Positions 8,619-19,060 of a DNA stretch of 64,000 nt are shown here, piece after piece. Position 1 is the first letter of the stretch. The number at the start of each line of letters is the position of its first letter. Location: the NCBI RefSeq assembly GCF_009795845.1, contig NZ_WTEX01000007.1, positions 1-64,000 on the forward strand, given 5' to 3'. This stretch comes from Gilliamella sp. Lep-s35 (GTDB lineage Bacteria; Pseudomonadota; Gammaproteobacteria; Enterobacterales; Orbaceae). Under the pieces are notes generated by a model. It did no database searches. It had not been told where the DNA came from and was given only the letters and a program-made list of their open reading frames with translations. The position numbers were made by a program, and so were the translations under genes.

Positions 8619-9481
8619 ACTTTTCCCCTTTTATTTAATCGGCTTTGACGTATTTTAAGGCGATTTGAAATAAGCCCTTGCTGTGGTGCAAATAAAAATG
8701 CGGCAATAAAAATCAGCGTTTGTAGCGTTACAATCACGCCACCTGTTTCGCCATTTAAATAATAGCTAATCCACGCCCCGACAGCACTGCTTACAGCACC
8801 AATTGCAACTGAAATCATCAACAACCGTGAAAATTGATTTGTCAATAAATAAGCCGTTGCTCCTGGTGTGATAACCATCGCAATAACTAAAATAGCCCCA
8901 ACAGTTTGCAGTGCCGCAACGGTACAGGCGCTTAAGATGGTAAAAAATAGAATTTTTAGTTTTAGTGGTTGTAAACCAATGGATCTGGCATGGGTTTCAT
9001 CAAAAAAAACCACTAACAAATCCTTCCAAAAAAAGAAAAGTAATATAAATGACACCAAAATAATGATTTGTACTTGCCACATATCGCTATCGTCAATGCC
9101 AAGAATATTACCAAAAATAATTGTTTGCACATTGACCGAGGTCGGATTGAGCGAAATGATCAACAAACCGATAGCAAAAAAAGTTGAAAAAATAAAACCA
9201 ATAATCGCATCCGCTTTTAACCGTGTAAAAGTGCGAACTAAGGTAATGGCAAGCGCTGCGAGCAATCCAGTAAAAAACGCACCAACCGAATAAGGCAACC
9301 CCAAGGCATAAGCACCTGCAACGCCCGGCACCACTGAATGCGAAAGCGCATCGCCCATTAACGACCAGCCTTTTAACATCAAAAAAGCTGACAAAAAAGC
9401 ACAAGCCGCACCAACAAGACTACTTACCCAAATAGCTTTGAACATAAAATCATAGGTGAATGGTTCAAGTAACAGTTCCAT
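8615..9481 (-). CDS. sitC: Manganese/iron ABC transporter permease SitC
   Basis: A 288-residue ABC-3 permease paralogous to SitD, sharing GWSLMGDALSHSVVPGVAGAY and a C-terminal GAILVIAMVITPGATAYLLT block. It has many transmembrane helices. It is placed directly after sitB with no gap and overlaps sitD, consistent with one polycistron. Confidence 0.9.
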   Translation of the reverse strand: MELLLEPFTYDFMFKAIWVSSLVGAACAFLSAFLMLKGWSLMGDALSHSVVPGVAGAYALGLPYSVGAFFTGLLAALAITLVRTFTRLKADAIIGFIFSTFFAIGLLIISLNPTSVNVQTIIFGNILGIDDSDMWQVQIIILVSFILLFFFWKDLLVVFFDETHARSIGLQPLKLKILFFTILSACTVAALQTVGAILVIAMVITPGATAYLLTNQFSRLLMISVAIGAVSSAVGAWISYYLNGETGGVIVTLQTLIFIAAFLFAPQQGLISNRLKIRQSRLNKRGKV

Positions 9482-10378
9482 TTATTTTGGCCTTTTTTGC
9501 TCGTTTTCGACATGGTTAACCAACAAATCTTGATGAGGAGAATCATGTTTACCTTCACCGTAAAAAATGGCTGCACGTTCATCGTCAGTTAAGATCGATA
9601 CTTTACGGGGATCTTCGTTTTCGTGTAATTTATCGCCCGATAGGCTAAGGTAACGCAGTGCACCACCAAAGGTGGTCATTAAATTTTGTGGTGTAAAGGT
9701 GGTTTCAGTTGGGCCAAATGCCAATACTGTTTGATTAATTAACACCACCTGATCGCAAAATTCAGGCACACTACCTAAATTATGGGTTGATACCAAAATT
9801 AAATGGCCTTCAGCACGCAAAGTTTTCAAAAGATCAATAATGGCATTTTCGGTTTTAACATCTACGCCAGTAAAAGGTTCGTCTAACAATAGAACACTAC
9901 CCTGCTGAGCTAAAGCACGGGCTAAAAATACACGTTTTTTTTGCCCGCCAGAAAGCTCGCCAATTTGACGATACTTAAAATCAAGCATATTGACACGTTC
10001 AAGCGCAATATCGACTTGCTTTTTATCTTCTTTACTTGGGATACGTAAAAAAGACATATGCCCGTATCGCCCCATCATCACAACGTCTGACACAAGAACA
10101 GGAAAATCCCAATCTACATCTTCCGTCTGTGGCACATAAGCAATAATATTTTGCTTTAAAGCCTGATTAACAGACATATCATTAAACGTCACCCGACCAC
10201 GAGTTGGTTTAACCATTCCCATAATGCTTTTAAATAAAGTCGATTTACCACTACCATTTACTCCAACTAAAGCACAAATAGTGCCACCATTTAAGTGGAA
10301 GCTAGCATCATGAATTGCGGTGTGACCATTATTATAAGTCACGGTGATGTCATCAACATTCAAGCAAATTTGAGTCAT
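9482..10378 (-). CDS. sitB: Manganese/iron ABC transporter ATPase SitB
   Basis: A 298-residue ABC ATPase. Walker A is GVNGSGKST (39-47), the signature is LSGGQKKR, Walker B is [11 protein letters not shown], and the switch histidine is in [10 protein letters not shown]. The C-terminal extension past ~250 residues is typical of SitB/YfeB-type subunits. Its start overlaps the sitA stop by one base. Confidence 0.92.
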   Translation of the reverse strand: MTQICLNVDDITVTYNNGHTAIHDASFHLNGGTICALVGVNGSGKSTLFKSIMGMVKPTRGRVTFNDMSVNQALKQNIIAYVPQTEDVDWDFPVLVSDVVMMGRYGHMSFLRIPSKEDKKQVDIALERVNMLDFKYRQIGELSGGQKKRVFLARALAQQGSVLLLDEPFTGVDVKTENAIIDLLKTLRAEGHLILVSTHNLGSVPEFCDQVVLINQTVLAFGPTETTFTPQNLMTTFGGALRYLSLSGDKLHENEDPRKVSILTDDERAAIFYGEGKHDSPHQDLLVNHVENEQKRPK

Positions 10379-11298
10379 TATTCTTCGAATCCTTTAGCTA
10401 TGGTTTCAACCGTTACTTTTAATAGATCAATATACGTTGGCACAGGCCCATCTTTTGTTGAAAGCGAATCAACATATAAAACGCCACCATATTTTGCGCC
10501 CGTTTCATTGCTTACTTGTTTAGCGGGTTTGCTTGAAATGGTGCTTTCACTAAAAACGACAGGGATGTGATTTTTATTAACTAAATCAATTAAACGTCTA
10601 ACTTGCTGAGGTGTACCTTGCTGCTCGGCATTAATAGGCCATAGGTAAGCTTCTTTCAAATTATAGTCACGAGCCAAATAACTAAAAGCCCCCTCACTGG
10701 TCACAAGCCAACGCTTTTCATCAGGGATTTTGGCTAACCGCTCACGTAATGGGGTATCAAGTGCTTTAATTTTGGCAATATAATCAGCCGCATTTTTATT
10801 ATAAATCTCGGTATTTTTGGGATCATATTTAACCAATGCTGCACGGATATTTTCGACATAAACTAACGCCAAAGTTGGTGACATCCAAGCATGTGGGTTT
10901 GGGTTACCCTTATAACTACCTTCTTGGATCTGCATTGGCTCAATACCGTCTGTTACCACAACAGATGGTACATCTTTGACATCTTCAAAAAAACGTTTAA
11001 ACCAAAGTTCCAAATTAAGCCCATTCCATAACACCAAATCGGCTGAAAGTACTTTAGTAATATCTTGTGGGGTGGGATCGTATTGATGAATTTCAGCGCC
11101 AACTTTGGTAATTGACTCAACCACAGCGGCATCGCCAGCGACATTTTGTGCAATATCTTGAATTATAGTGAAAGTGGTAACGACTTTGAATTTCTTATCT
11201 GCTGCGTGGGCGCATTTGGACAGACCAGTCAAAATAATTAACGAAGTTAAAATAACCTTTAATAACGTTTTGCGGTTTTTTAAAAAATTGAACTTCAT
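10378..11298 (-). CDS. sitA: Periplasmic manganese/iron-binding protein SitA
   Basis: A 306-residue cluster A-I (ZnuA/MntC-type) binding protein with a Sec signal peptide (basic start [14 protein letters not shown], hydrophobic core, cleavage near AHA-ADKKF). The metal ligands expected for Mn/Fe-type members are visible: His in GAEIHQYD, His in [10 protein letters not shown], Glu in TSEGAFSY, and Asp in GVLYVDSLS. There is no His-rich zinc loop, which favours Mn/Fe over Zn. The ATG at 11298 is chosen because it has an AGGAG-type ribosome site and gives a proper signal peptide. A Fur-like box lies ~150 bases upstream. Confidence 0.92.
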   Translation of the reverse strand: MKFNFLKNRKTLLKVILTSLIILTGLSKCAHAADKKFKVVTTFTIIQDIAQNVAGDAAVVESITKVGAEIHQYDPTPQDITKVLSADLVLWNGLNLELWFKRFFEDVKDVPSVVVTDGIEPMQIQEGSYKGNPNPHAWMSPTLALVYVENIRAALVKYDPKNTEIYNKNAADYIAKIKALDTPLRERLAKIPDEKRWLVTSEGAFSYLARDYNLKEAYLWPINAEQQGTPQQVRRLIDLVNKNHIPVVFSESTISSKPAKQVSNETGAKYGGVLYVDSLSTKDGPVPTYIDLLKVTVETIAKGFEE

Positions 11299-11445
11299 TA
11301 GCGACTCCTTGCACATAATCAAATAATAAAATTCAGTGATAGTTATTAACAAATAGAGTAATTAACCAATCAAAAAAATAACGTCTTATTTAATTAGTGA
11401 TAATAGTGAAACAGCGTTATGATAAACAATAATAACAAATATTAA

Positions 11446-11460
11446 TGAGAATTATTATCA
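11446..11460 (-). promoter_or_regulatory. Fur-box-like operator upstream of sitABCD
   Basis: TGAGAATTATTATCA matches the 7-1-7 Fur consensus TGATAATNATTATCA with one mismatch. It lies ~150 bases before the sitA start and suggests iron (Fur) repression of the transporter. No clear MntR site was seen. Confidence 0.65.
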
Positions 11461-11620
11461 TTTAAACAAATAAAGTCAAATATTTCCTAAAATTTACTGC
11501 TTATTACTTTAGTATTGCTTTAATACTGTTATAACGATAGTCTTAATTCATTGTATATAAAACTAAATTAAATAGTAGATAGTTCCGTCTATTTAACTAA
11601 TAGTTAGCATAAAAAATCAT
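11461..11620. other. AT-rich intergenic DNA
   Basis: Part of the ~400-base gap between sitA and the convergent 3' end of the autotransporter gene. Beyond the Fur-like box and the terminator hairpin, no coding frame, RNA or repeat was recognised. Confidence 0.5.
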
Positions 11621-11667
11621 GAAAAAAATTGCCATAAACCCTATTTTTAGCGTATAGGATTTATGGC
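11621..11667 (-). terminator. Terminator of the autotransporter gene
   Basis: A 14-bp stem with one mismatch (GCCATAAACCCTAT at 11631-11644 with ATAGGATTTATGGC at 11654-11667) is followed, on the minus strand, by AATTTTTTTC. It lies 36 bases beyond the stop codon at 11703. Confidence 0.75.
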
Positions 11668-11702
11668 ATTTAGGACAATGGGGCAGCCAATTTTATTGGT
11701 AA

Positions 11703-13703
11703 TTAGAAAGAAAAACGATATCCAGCATTGGCTTGTAATAAATCAAATCGGTTACCTGGTGAGCTTTCTAAATCCAAATAAATATTATGTTGTTGATTAA
11801 GCTGTGCGCTGATACCAACGCCATTATTCCACCAATTACCTTTGAATGAATGGCTTTCTTTATTAGTATTTAATTTATAGTAAGTATCACCATTAAATTC
11901 TCTAACAATTCCTGTTCTAGCATAGATATTGATATTATTGTTATCAGAATTGATTTCGTATCCAAATAATGCAGATGCTCGACCAATTAACGAATTATAA
12001 TTACCTAATTTTACTTTAAGCCCGTTAGTCGCATTAATTGATGTAGCGTTTTGATGGCTATAAGATAATTGAGATTGTGGTTCAATATAAAAATCATTTA
12101 ATTTGTATTTTTGACCTAACTCTAAAGATAAGCCCAGTCCATTGGTATGGCCTGTTCCTTGAACGTGATTACTGGCAGTATCTTTAACCTTGAAGTGATT
12201 TTTTTGGCGAGCATATTTAGCAACACCATCAACATAAAATCCATCATTGCTTAAATATGTTGCGTAAAGGCCGGTATTAAATGATTTTAAAGAGCCATCA
12301 CCTTTATGATAATTTGGATCACCATAAGTCTGCCCAACAAAAGCACCGACTACAAAAGGTGAATCTTCAGATAGCTGTTTATCTGCACCAAATTGGAAAC
12401 CATGGTAGCTCATATCAAATTTACTTAATTTACCACCCGAAAACGAATCCAACTTACCGGAAAAAACGCGTAACCAAACATCACCAAACTGCCCACTTGT
12501 TCGCATGTCGCCAAGACGTTTTAGCAGTGTTTGGGTTTCAACATAACTCATTAAGTAATTACTGTTAAGAAATCCGGCGCTAGCCATTGCCGACGAAGTA
12601 ATAGGATTAGCAGTTAATACATAATCTTTCCCATCTTTTTTTAAAGAATATTGATAACCACCAAGTTCAACATCATGATTGATTTTAAACTCAGCAGTAC
12701 TTGTTGCATTGTCATCAATTTTAACTAACGTCAATTTTTCTTTACCTGTGGTATTAGACGCTCCATTATTTGTTAAATTTAGGGTATGAGTTCCTTCTGC
12801 TGATATAGGACGATTTGTGTCAGCTGATTTTGAAATAATAATTTTATCGCTTTTTGCAGCAGCAATGTCGGTACGTAAATCAAAACTTGATTCACCTTTT
12901 AAATTCTCAATGGTTAACTCTCCATAATTACCATTAGAATTATCATTAACAAATTTTATCGAACCTTGTCCAGATAGTTCGGTAAGGTAAGAATCTTCAT
13001 CGGTTATTTCCCAAGAAGCGCCTTTGGCAAGATTCATTTTTATAATTCCAGTGGTCTCACCAAGATTAACTTCATCAGGATTGTAAAGTCCTGTCACGTG
13101 ACCTACAATTTTTGAACCAGCAGTTAAATTTAATATAATTGTTCCATTATTAATTGCTTCTATATCACCATGAATTATTGATTTATTATTGATTTTTATT
13201 ACTCCTGCATCATAAGCAACAATATTCCCATCAATAACTGATTCGCCATGTAATGTTACATTTCCATCTGTTACAGAAATTGCATCTGACGATTCACGAT
13301 CGCTAACGCTAAGTGTAGTTTTCCCATTAACAACAATTGATGAATCTCCAAAGATATTAATTGCATCAGAATTATGTCCTTGCATATGAATTGTAAGATC
13401 ACCATTAAAAATGGTAGAGGATGTCGAATGAGGTGAAAGGAAAGAATTTAATCCAGAAATTTCCCTTCCATCTTCGATGTGGTTATCTTCTCTTTGGATA
13501 TTGATAGTGACATTTTTTTCAAAAACAGTATTGCTGTTAGCAAATATATGGATACCTGATGTGATTTCTCCATTAACTTTATTTAAATCGTGAGTAACAG
13601 GAACATTAATTTCATCAGTGTAGGTTTGAGTTCCTTGTAATTCAAGTGCATTTACTGCTAATGGTGTGGCTAGAGTTAATCCTAGAATTATTTTATTTTT
13701 CAT
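11703..13703 (-). CDS. Type V autotransporter with short passenger
   Basis: 666 residues: a signal peptide (~1-19, ending VNA), a passenger of ~350 residues made of short beta-strand repeats rich in Asn, Gly and Thr (pertactin-like helix), and a C-terminal outer-membrane beta-barrel from ~residue 395 (QFGDVWLRVFSGKLDSFSGG) ending in YRFSF with the terminal aromatic required for Bam insertion. No protease triad or RGD motif was noticed. The passenger is short for the class, so it is likely an adhesin or surface-decoration protein. The gene stands alone between a terminator and a divergent dehydrogenase gene. Confidence 0.85.
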   Translation of the reverse strand: MKNKIILGLTLATPLAVNALELQGTQTYTDEINVPVTHDLNKVNGEITSGIHIFANSNTVFEKNVTINIQREDNHIEDGREISGLNSFLSPHSTSSTIFNGDLTIHMQGHNSDAINIFGDSSIVVNGKTTLSVSDRESSDAISVTDGNVTLHGESVIDGNIVAYDAGVIKINNKSIIHGDIEAINNGTIILNLTAGSKIVGHVTGLYNPDEVNLGETTGIIKMNLAKGASWEITDEDSYLTELSGQGSIKFVNDNSNGNYGELTIENLKGESSFDLRTDIAAAKSDKIIISKSADTNRPISAEGTHTLNLTNNGASNTTGKEKLTLVKIDDNATSTAEFKINHDVELGGYQYSLKKDGKDYVLTANPITSSAMASAGFLNSNYLMSYVETQTLLKRLGDMRTSGQFGDVWLRVFSGKLDSFSGGKLSKFDMSYHGFQFGADKQLSEDSPFVVGAFVGQTYGDPNYHKGDGSLKSFNTGLYATYLSNDGFYVDGVAKYARQKNHFKVKDTASNHVQGTGHTNGLGLSLELGQKYKLNDFYIEPQSQLSYSHQNATSINATNGLKVKLGNYNSLIGRASALFGYEINSDNNNINIYARTGIVREFNGDTYYKLNTNKESHSFKGNWWNNGVGISAQLNQQHNIYLDLESSPGNRFDLLQANAGYRFSF

Positions 13704-13908
13704 CTAATAGTTTCCTTTCATCTATAATTGATGGCAGTTTAACAATAAAAAAATAATCGTTCAATAATTAACCTCAATAGAATTGTTACCTTGTAGATTT
13801 TTAACAATAGCATTAATTAGTCATTTTGACTTGAATCTTTAATTAACGAGAGTATAAGGGTAAACAAATAGTTCCTTTTTAATCCAAATAAAATAGGGGA
13901 GGATAAGT

Positions 13909-14835
13909 ATGAAACTGAGAAAAGTGATGATTATTGGCGTGGGGAATGTGGGATCAACAACGGCTTATACATTAGTAAATCGAGGTATTTGTGAAGAAAT
14001 CGCACTTGTTGATCTTAATAAAGAATTAGCCTATGGACATGCACAAGATTTATTAGATGCGGCGGCCTATCGGCAAAACATGGTCAAAGTTAGTCTGCGT
14101 GAATCAACTGATTGTTCAGACATTGACATAGCCATTATCACCGTCACATCAGGCATTGCTCAAAAAAGTCGAGCCGAAGAGCTTGCTGGCACATCTAAAA
14201 TTATCGCAAGTATCGTGCCTAACATGATGAAAAGCGGATTTAAAGGCATCTTCTTAATTGCCACCAACCCTTGTGATGCGATTACTTATCAAGTTTGGCA
14301 ACTATCAGGGCTACCACGCCACCGCGTAATTGGTACTGGCGTATGGCTTGATACCGTACGATTACGCCGATTATTGGGCGAAAAAATGGATATTGGTCCA
14401 CAAAGTATTGACGCCTTTATTGTTGGTGAACATGGTGATTCACAATTCCCTGTTTGGTCGCATTCATCGGTTTATGGCATTAATCTTAGTGATTTAGAAA
14501 AAAACAAAATTGATTTTGAACAAATTGGCACTCAAGCTCGAAAAATGGGCTTTGAAATAGCTAACCGTAAGCACTGCACCGAATACGGTATTGCCAGTAC
14601 TATCACCGAAATCTGCCAACACATATTCACTAATAGCCACCGTGCCTTAGCGCTTAGCTGTATTTTAAACGGCGAATATGGCTATAAAAATGTTGCGATT
14701 GGTGTTCCTGCAATTTTAGATCAGCATGGTATTAAAAAAGTGATCAAACTCGACTTTACCGAAAATGAAAAGCAACGCTTTGACAAAAGCATCAATATTG
14801 TTAAAGGCTATATTGATCATATTAAATTACCGTAG
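13909..14835 (+). CDS. L-lactate/malate dehydrogenase-family 2-hydroxyacid dehydrogenase
   Basis: A 308-residue NAD-dependent enzyme. The nucleotide-binding loop is IIGVGNVGSTTAY (8-20). N120 lies in ATNPCDAIT, D148 and R151 in LDTVRLRR, and the proton relay H175 in GEHGDSQFPVWS. The mobile substrate loop reads SGIAQKSRAEELAG. It keeps the lactate-type Gln85, but the canonical loop arginine position holds Glu91, with Arg88 nearby as a possible substitute. Specificity (lactate, branched 2-hydroxyacid or other) is therefore open. Strong ribosome site GGGGAGGA. Confidence 0.85.
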   Translation: MKLRKVMIIGVGNVGSTTAYTLVNRGICEEIALVDLNKELAYGHAQDLLDAAAYRQNMVKVSLRESTDCSDIDIAIITVTSGIAQKSRAEELAGTSKIIASIVPNMMKSGFKGIFLIATNPCDAITYQVWQLSGLPRHRVIGTGVWLDTVRLRRLLGEKMDIGPQSIDAFIVGEHGDSQFPVWSHSSVYGINLSDLEKNKIDFEQIGTQARKMGFEIANRKHCTEYGIASTITEICQHIFTNSHRALALSCILNGEYGYKNVAIGVPAILDQHGIKKVIKLDFTENEKQRFDKSINIVKGYIDHIKLP

Positions 14836-14886
14836 CAGCACTTGTTTTTATTATTGCTCAATTACCGTACTTACTTACCGTCATCC

Positions 14887-14919
14887 ATTCGTGGCGAAAT
14901 TCTTATTCACGCCACGAAT
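14887..14919. terminator. Hairpin after the dehydrogenase gene
   Basis: A perfect 10-bp stem (ATTCGTGGCG/CGCCACGAAT) with a 13-base loop between two convergent genes. There is no U-tract on either strand, so it is only a possible terminator. Confidence 0.4.
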
Positions 14920-14963
14920 AGGAGGGAATTATAATCATAAAAGAAACAGATTTAAATCATAGA

Positions 14964-15446
14964 CTAATCTTCTAAGATGATTTTAACTTGTTGTTTAAGT
15001 TGATTATAGTTAGCATTACTTAAAAAATGGTAACGAGTATCTCTGATATGGCTAGCGATTTTTCTATATGTATTAAGATGTTCAGATACAGGATAGCAAG
15101 CAATATAATCATTAAAAGTGGCAACATCAGCAACGTCAGCAAACTGCTTTTTATCGATGTTATTTAAATAGCCTTTAAGATCAAGTGTCTGGCAATTAAG
15201 CTTATATTCCTTTCGCCAAAATTGATTATTTTTAAACTGGTAAGTTAAATTAACATTCGTTTTATAGTCATAATGGTTATCTTTGACATTAGTAAAATAC
15301 CCGAGTTCATAATCGGCTTTGACATGTACATAAAATAGATTATTAAGCACTAAAGACGAATAAAAGAACAAATGATCTTCATGTCCTGTTTTGGCTGATA
15401 AGATAAGTTCATCTAAATATTTGCCATTTTCATCGTTACTGTTTTC
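14964..15446 (-). pseudogene. 5'-truncated hypothetical protein
   Basis: The minus-strand frame is open from 15446 to the stop at 14964 (~160 codons) but has no ATG at its 5' end; the first usable start would be a TTG at 15371. The peptide upstream of that TTG (ENSNDENGKYLDELILSAKT) continues in frame without a start, and a stop then coincides with a 38-bp repeat starting at 15451. The gene therefore seems cut at that repeat. The visible part is Tyr/Asn-rich with beta-like segments (YELGYFTNVKDN.YDYKTNV) and no recognised domain. Confidence 0.6.
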
Positions 15447-15450
15447 CTAA

Positions 15451-15488
15451 TTATTTTTGTAAAAAATATTCAGGAGTCTATACCGTTT
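15451..15488 (+). repeat. Dispersed direct repeat, copy R1
   Basis: A 38-bp sequence containing AATATTCAGGAGTCTATACC, identical to copy R2 at 22464-22501 and closely similar to R3 (24186-24222) and R4 (24471-24506). All four have the same orientation. R1 sits at the broken 5' end of the pseudogene 14964-15446. Confidence 0.85.
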
Positions 15489-15560
15489 GGGGATTAAGTT
15501 CGGTATTTTATAAGAAATAATTCTAGTATCAATTTTGAAAATTAATTTACCTAACTAAAC

Positions 15561-15584
15561 CTATCCACCTTAATAGGTGGATAG
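15561..15584 (-). terminator. Probable terminator of the ilv operon
   Basis: A perfect 10-bp stem CTATCCACCT/AGGTGGATAG with a TAAT loop, 18 bases past the ilvA stop. The following minus-strand sequence is T-rich but has no clean T run. Confidence 0.55.
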
Positions 15585-15602
15585 TGGTTACTAGTTTTTA
15601 CT

Positions 15603-17138
15603 CTAATTTGTCAAAAACAACTTAAGTGATGGATTTTTTGTTTCATTATGAAAACCATAACCCAAAGCTTTCAAATGCTGATCAAATTCACTATTATCAC
15701 TTTCGCTAATTTCAAACGCAGCAAGCACTCGACCATAATCGGTGCCATGGCTACGGTAATGGAACATTGAGATATTCCAATTTGTCCCTAATGTTTGCAA
15801 GAATTTAAGCAAAGCGCCTTGTGATTCAGGAAACTCAAAACTGTACACTTGTTCTTGAATCGGTTTGCACGGTTTGCCACCAATCATGTAACGAACATGC
15901 AGTTTTGCCATTTCATCTTCGGTCAGATCCACAACAGGGTAGCCTGCGGCGGTAAGTTCTTGCATGATGCCATCTTTTTCGTTGCTTTGCGCAATTTTAA
16001 TGCCCACAAAAATGTAGGCAGACTTGTCGTCGTGGTAGCGGTAGTTAAATTCGGTCACTGAGCGTCCGCCAAGCAGTTGGCAGAATTTTAAAAAACTGCC
16101 TTTCTTTTCGGGAATGGTGACAGCAAACAGGGCTTCACGCTTTTCGCCAAGTTCGCAACGTTCTGATACATAGCGTAAGTTGTGGAAATTTAAATTAGCC
16201 CCCGATAATATGTGAGCAAGGTTTTCACCGCTGATGTTGTGCTGCTCTACGTACTTTTTAATCCCTGCCAGTGCCACAGCGCCAGAGGGTTCGGCAATGG
16301 CACGCACATCGTCAAATAGGTCTTTTACTGCTGCGCAAATTTCATCGCTATCAACGGTGATGATGTCGTCGATATATTGCTGGCAAAGCCTGAATGTTTC
16401 GTCTCCAATTCGTTTAACGGCGACGCCTTCGGCAAAAAGCCCAACACGATCTAAATCAACTGGGTGGCCGGCATCTAAAGCCGCTTTTAAGCAAGCGGAG
16501 TCTTTAGGTTCGACTGCAATCACTTTGATTGATGGCATGATTTGTTTGATTAATACCGCAACGCCAGCTGCAAGCCCGCCCCCACCGACGGGTACAAAAA
16601 TGCGGTCGAGTTTGGCATTTTGTTGTAATAATTCCATGGCGATACTTCCTTGCCCTGCAATGACAAGTGGGTGGTCAAACGGGGGAATAAAGATGCGTTT
16701 TTGTTCTTTGGCCAGTGCCATGGCTTTGGCTTTGGCTTCGTCAAAATTGGCACCGTACAAAAGCACTTCACCGCCAAAGCTTTTTACTGCTTCGACTTTA
16801 ATATCAGCAGTGGTTAGTGGCATAACAATTAAAGAGCTGATGCCTAATTTAGTCGCCGAAAAGGCGACACCTTGCGCATGGTTGCCAGCTGATGCGGCTA
16901 TAACACCGCATTTGCGTTCATCTTCATTTAAGCTTGCTATCATGGCTTGCGCGCCACGGATTTTGAAACTGTGGACAAGTTGGCGATCTTCGCGCTTAAC
17001 AAAAATTTGATTGTTTAATCGTGTTGAGATTTTTTCCATCTTTTCAAGCGGAGTGACTTCGGCTACGTCATAAACAGCACTGCAAAGCGTTGCTTTTAAG
17101 TAGTCGGCGCCTGTGAATTGCGTGTTTTGTTGTTTCAC
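15603..17138 (-). CDS. ilvA: Threonine ammonia-lyase, biosynthetic (IlvA)
   Basis: A 511-residue PLP enzyme turning threonine into 2-oxobutyrate, the first committed step to isoleucine. The PLP lysine is K59 in VHSFKIRGA, and the PLP phosphate loop is VGGGGLAAG. Two C-terminal ACT-like regulatory domains (from EKKGSFLKFCQLLGGRSVTEF and FPESQGALLKFLQTLG) bind isoleucine/valine. The start is taken as GTG at 17138, just after the ilvD stop and behind GGAGG. Upstream in-frame codons would lie inside ilvD. Confidence 0.95.
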   Translation of the reverse strand: MKQQNTQFTGADYLKATLCSAVYDVAEVTPLEKMEKISTRLNNQIFVKREDRQLVHSFKIRGAQAMIASLNEDERKCGVIAASAGNHAQGVAFSATKLGISSLIVMPLTTADIKVEAVKSFGGEVLLYGANFDEAKAKAMALAKEQKRIFIPPFDHPLVIAGQGSIAMELLQQNAKLDRIFVPVGGGGLAAGVAVLIKQIMPSIKVIAVEPKDSACLKAALDAGHPVDLDRVGLFAEGVAVKRIGDETFRLCQQYIDDIITVDSDEICAAVKDLFDDVRAIAEPSGAVALAGIKKYVEQHNISGENLAHILSGANLNFHNLRYVSERCELGEKREALFAVTIPEKKGSFLKFCQLLGGRSVTEFNYRYHDDKSAYIFVGIKIAQSNEKDGIMQELTAAGYPVVDLTEDEMAKLHVRYMIGGKPCKPIQEQVYSFEFPESQGALLKFLQTLGTNWNISMFHYRSHGTDYGRVLAAFEISESDNSEFDQHLKALGYGFHNETKNPSLKLFLTN

Positions 17139-17139
17139 A

Positions 17140-18990
17140 TTAACCTCCAAGTTTGCTTTTATCACGAACGGCCCCTTTGTCTGCACTGGTTGCTAAGCTA
17201 GCGTAAGCTTTAAGTGCATAAGAGACTTGGCGATTGCGGTGATGAGGGGTAAATGCTTTGTCACCACGCTCTAGTTCAGCGACTCGACGGCGTTCAAGCT
17301 CATCAGCAGGAACATCTAATACCAGTTTTCGATTTGGAATATCAATATCGATTATATCGCCATCACGAACTAGCCCTATAACCCCACCACTTGCGGCTTC
17401 TGGTGAGATGTGACCGATTGATAAGCCCGATGATCCCCCTGAAAATCGTCCATCAGTAATCAGGGCACAAGCTTTGCCAAGTCCCATTGATTTTAGGTAG
17501 CTAGTTGGGTAGAGCATTTCTTGCATACCCGGTCCGCCTTTTGGTCCTTCGTAAATAATAACAACCACATCACCTGCTACTACTTTTCCGCCTAAAATGG
17601 CATCGACGGCATCTTCTTGGCTTTCAAATACTTTGGCAGGACCTCGGAAAATGAGATTTTCAGCAGCAACGCCCGCCGTTTTAACAATTGCGCCATCTAG
17701 TGCTACGTTACCATAGAGTGTGGCAAGCCCGCCATCTTGGCTATAGGCGTGGGCTATATCACGAATACAACCATTTACACGGTCATCGTCAAGTGAATCC
17801 CAATAGCAGTCTTGCGAAAATGCTTTGGTGGTGCGAATGCCAGCAGGACCACTGCGGTACATTTTTTTGACGGTTTCGTCGGTAGTTTGTTTGATGTCGT
17901 ATTTAGCAAAGGTTTCTTGCAATGATAAACCAAGTACGTTGTGAACATTACCATTGAGCAGGCCTGCTTTATCTAATTCAGACATGATCGATACCACGCC
18001 ACCAGCACGGTGCACATCTTCCATATGATATTTTGCAGTGCTTGGCGCCACTTTGCATAGATGTGGGACTTTGCGTGATAATCTGTCGATATCTGACATT
18101 GTAAAGTCAATTTCGCCCTCTTGTGCTGTTGCTAGCAGATGTAAAACGGTGTTGGTCGATCCACCCATAGCAATGTCTAATGACATGGCATTTTCATATG
18201 CTGCTTTTGTTGCAATTGAACGAGGCAGGTAAGATTCATCATCATGCTCATAATAGCGTTTGGTGATTTCAACAATGCGTTTTGCTGCTTGTAAAAAGAG
18301 TTGTTCACGCTGTTTGTGTGTGGCAACTAATGAGCCATTACCGGGTAGGGATAGTCCTAAAGCTTCGGTTAAGCAGTTCATCGAGTTAGCAGTAAACATG
18401 CCTGAACAAGAGCCACAAGTTGGGCAGGCCGATTCTTCAATGGCTTTGCTGTCTTCGTCGCTGACATTTGGGTTAGCACTTTGGATCATGGCATCGACCA
18501 GATCTAATTTTATGATTTGATCGGAAAGTTTGGTTTTGCCTGCTTCCATTGGTCCACCAGAAACAAAAATGGTTGGAATATTTAAACGAAGCGATGCCAT
18601 TAACATGCCGGGAGTGATTTTGTCGCAGTTTGAGATGCAGATCATGGCGTCGGCACAGTGTGCATTAACCATATACTCGACAGAATCAGCAATAAGTTCG
18701 CGCGATGGTAATGAATAGAGCATGCCACCATGCCCCATGGCAATGCCGTCATCAACGGCAATCGTATTGAACTCTTTGGCAATACCACCGGATGCTTCAA
18801 TTTGTTTGGCAACCAGTTGACCAATATCTTTTAGATGAACATGCCCCGGTACGAATTGGGTAAATGAGTTGACCACCGCAATGATGGGTTTACCAAAGTC
18901 TTCATTTTTAACGCCAGTTGCACGCCATAATGCACGGGCGCCAGCCATGTTTCGGCCTTCGACCGAGGTTGCTGAACGATATTTAGGCAT
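17140..18990 (-). CDS. ilvD: Dihydroxy-acid dehydratase (IlvD)
   Basis: A 616-residue Fe-S dehydratase of the isoleucine/valine pathway. Cluster cysteines are seen in [12 protein letters not shown] and [19 protein letters not shown]. The C-terminal [20 protein letters not shown] block is diagnostic. The ATG at 18990 (MPKYRSATS) follows GGGAG. The ilvA GTG lies immediately past its stop. Confidence 0.96.
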   Translation of the reverse strand: MPKYRSATSVEGRNMAGARALWRATGVKNEDFGKPIIAVVNSFTQFVPGHVHLKDIGQLVAKQIEASGGIAKEFNTIAVDDGIAMGHGGMLYSLPSRELIADSVEYMVNAHCADAMICISNCDKITPGMLMASLRLNIPTIFVSGGPMEAGKTKLSDQIIKLDLVDAMIQSANPNVSDEDSKAIEESACPTCGSCSGMFTANSMNCLTEALGLSLPGNGSLVATHKQREQLFLQAAKRIVEITKRYYEHDDESYLPRSIATKAAYENAMSLDIAMGGSTNTVLHLLATAQEGEIDFTMSDIDRLSRKVPHLCKVAPSTAKYHMEDVHRAGGVVSIMSELDKAGLLNGNVHNVLGLSLQETFAKYDIKQTTDETVKKMYRSGPAGIRTTKAFSQDCYWDSLDDDRVNGCIRDIAHAYSQDGGLATLYGNVALDGAIVKTAGVAAENLIFRGPAKVFESQEDAVDAILGGKVVAGDVVVIIYEGPKGGPGMQEMLYPTSYLKSMGLGKACALITDGRFSGGSSGLSIGHISPEAASGGVIGLVRDGDIIDIDIPNRKLVLDVPADELERRRVAELERGDKAFTPHHRNRQVSYALKAYASLATSADKGAVRDKSKLGG

Positions 18991-19060
18991 TTTTTGCTCC
19001 CAAGTTTTATGCAAGTAACCGTATTTAGCGGTTTGTAGTTTTTAAAATTAATCAAACGTT

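Noticed and set aside
8868-9293. Open frame on the plus strand within sitC
   Set aside because: An antisense shadow of the permease gene, Lys/Ile/Thr-rich without domain features.
16234-17010. Long open frame (258 codons) on the plus strand opposite ilvA
   Set aside because: It mirrors the codon structure of the well-supported ilvA on the other strand and shows no recognisable protein or ribosome site.
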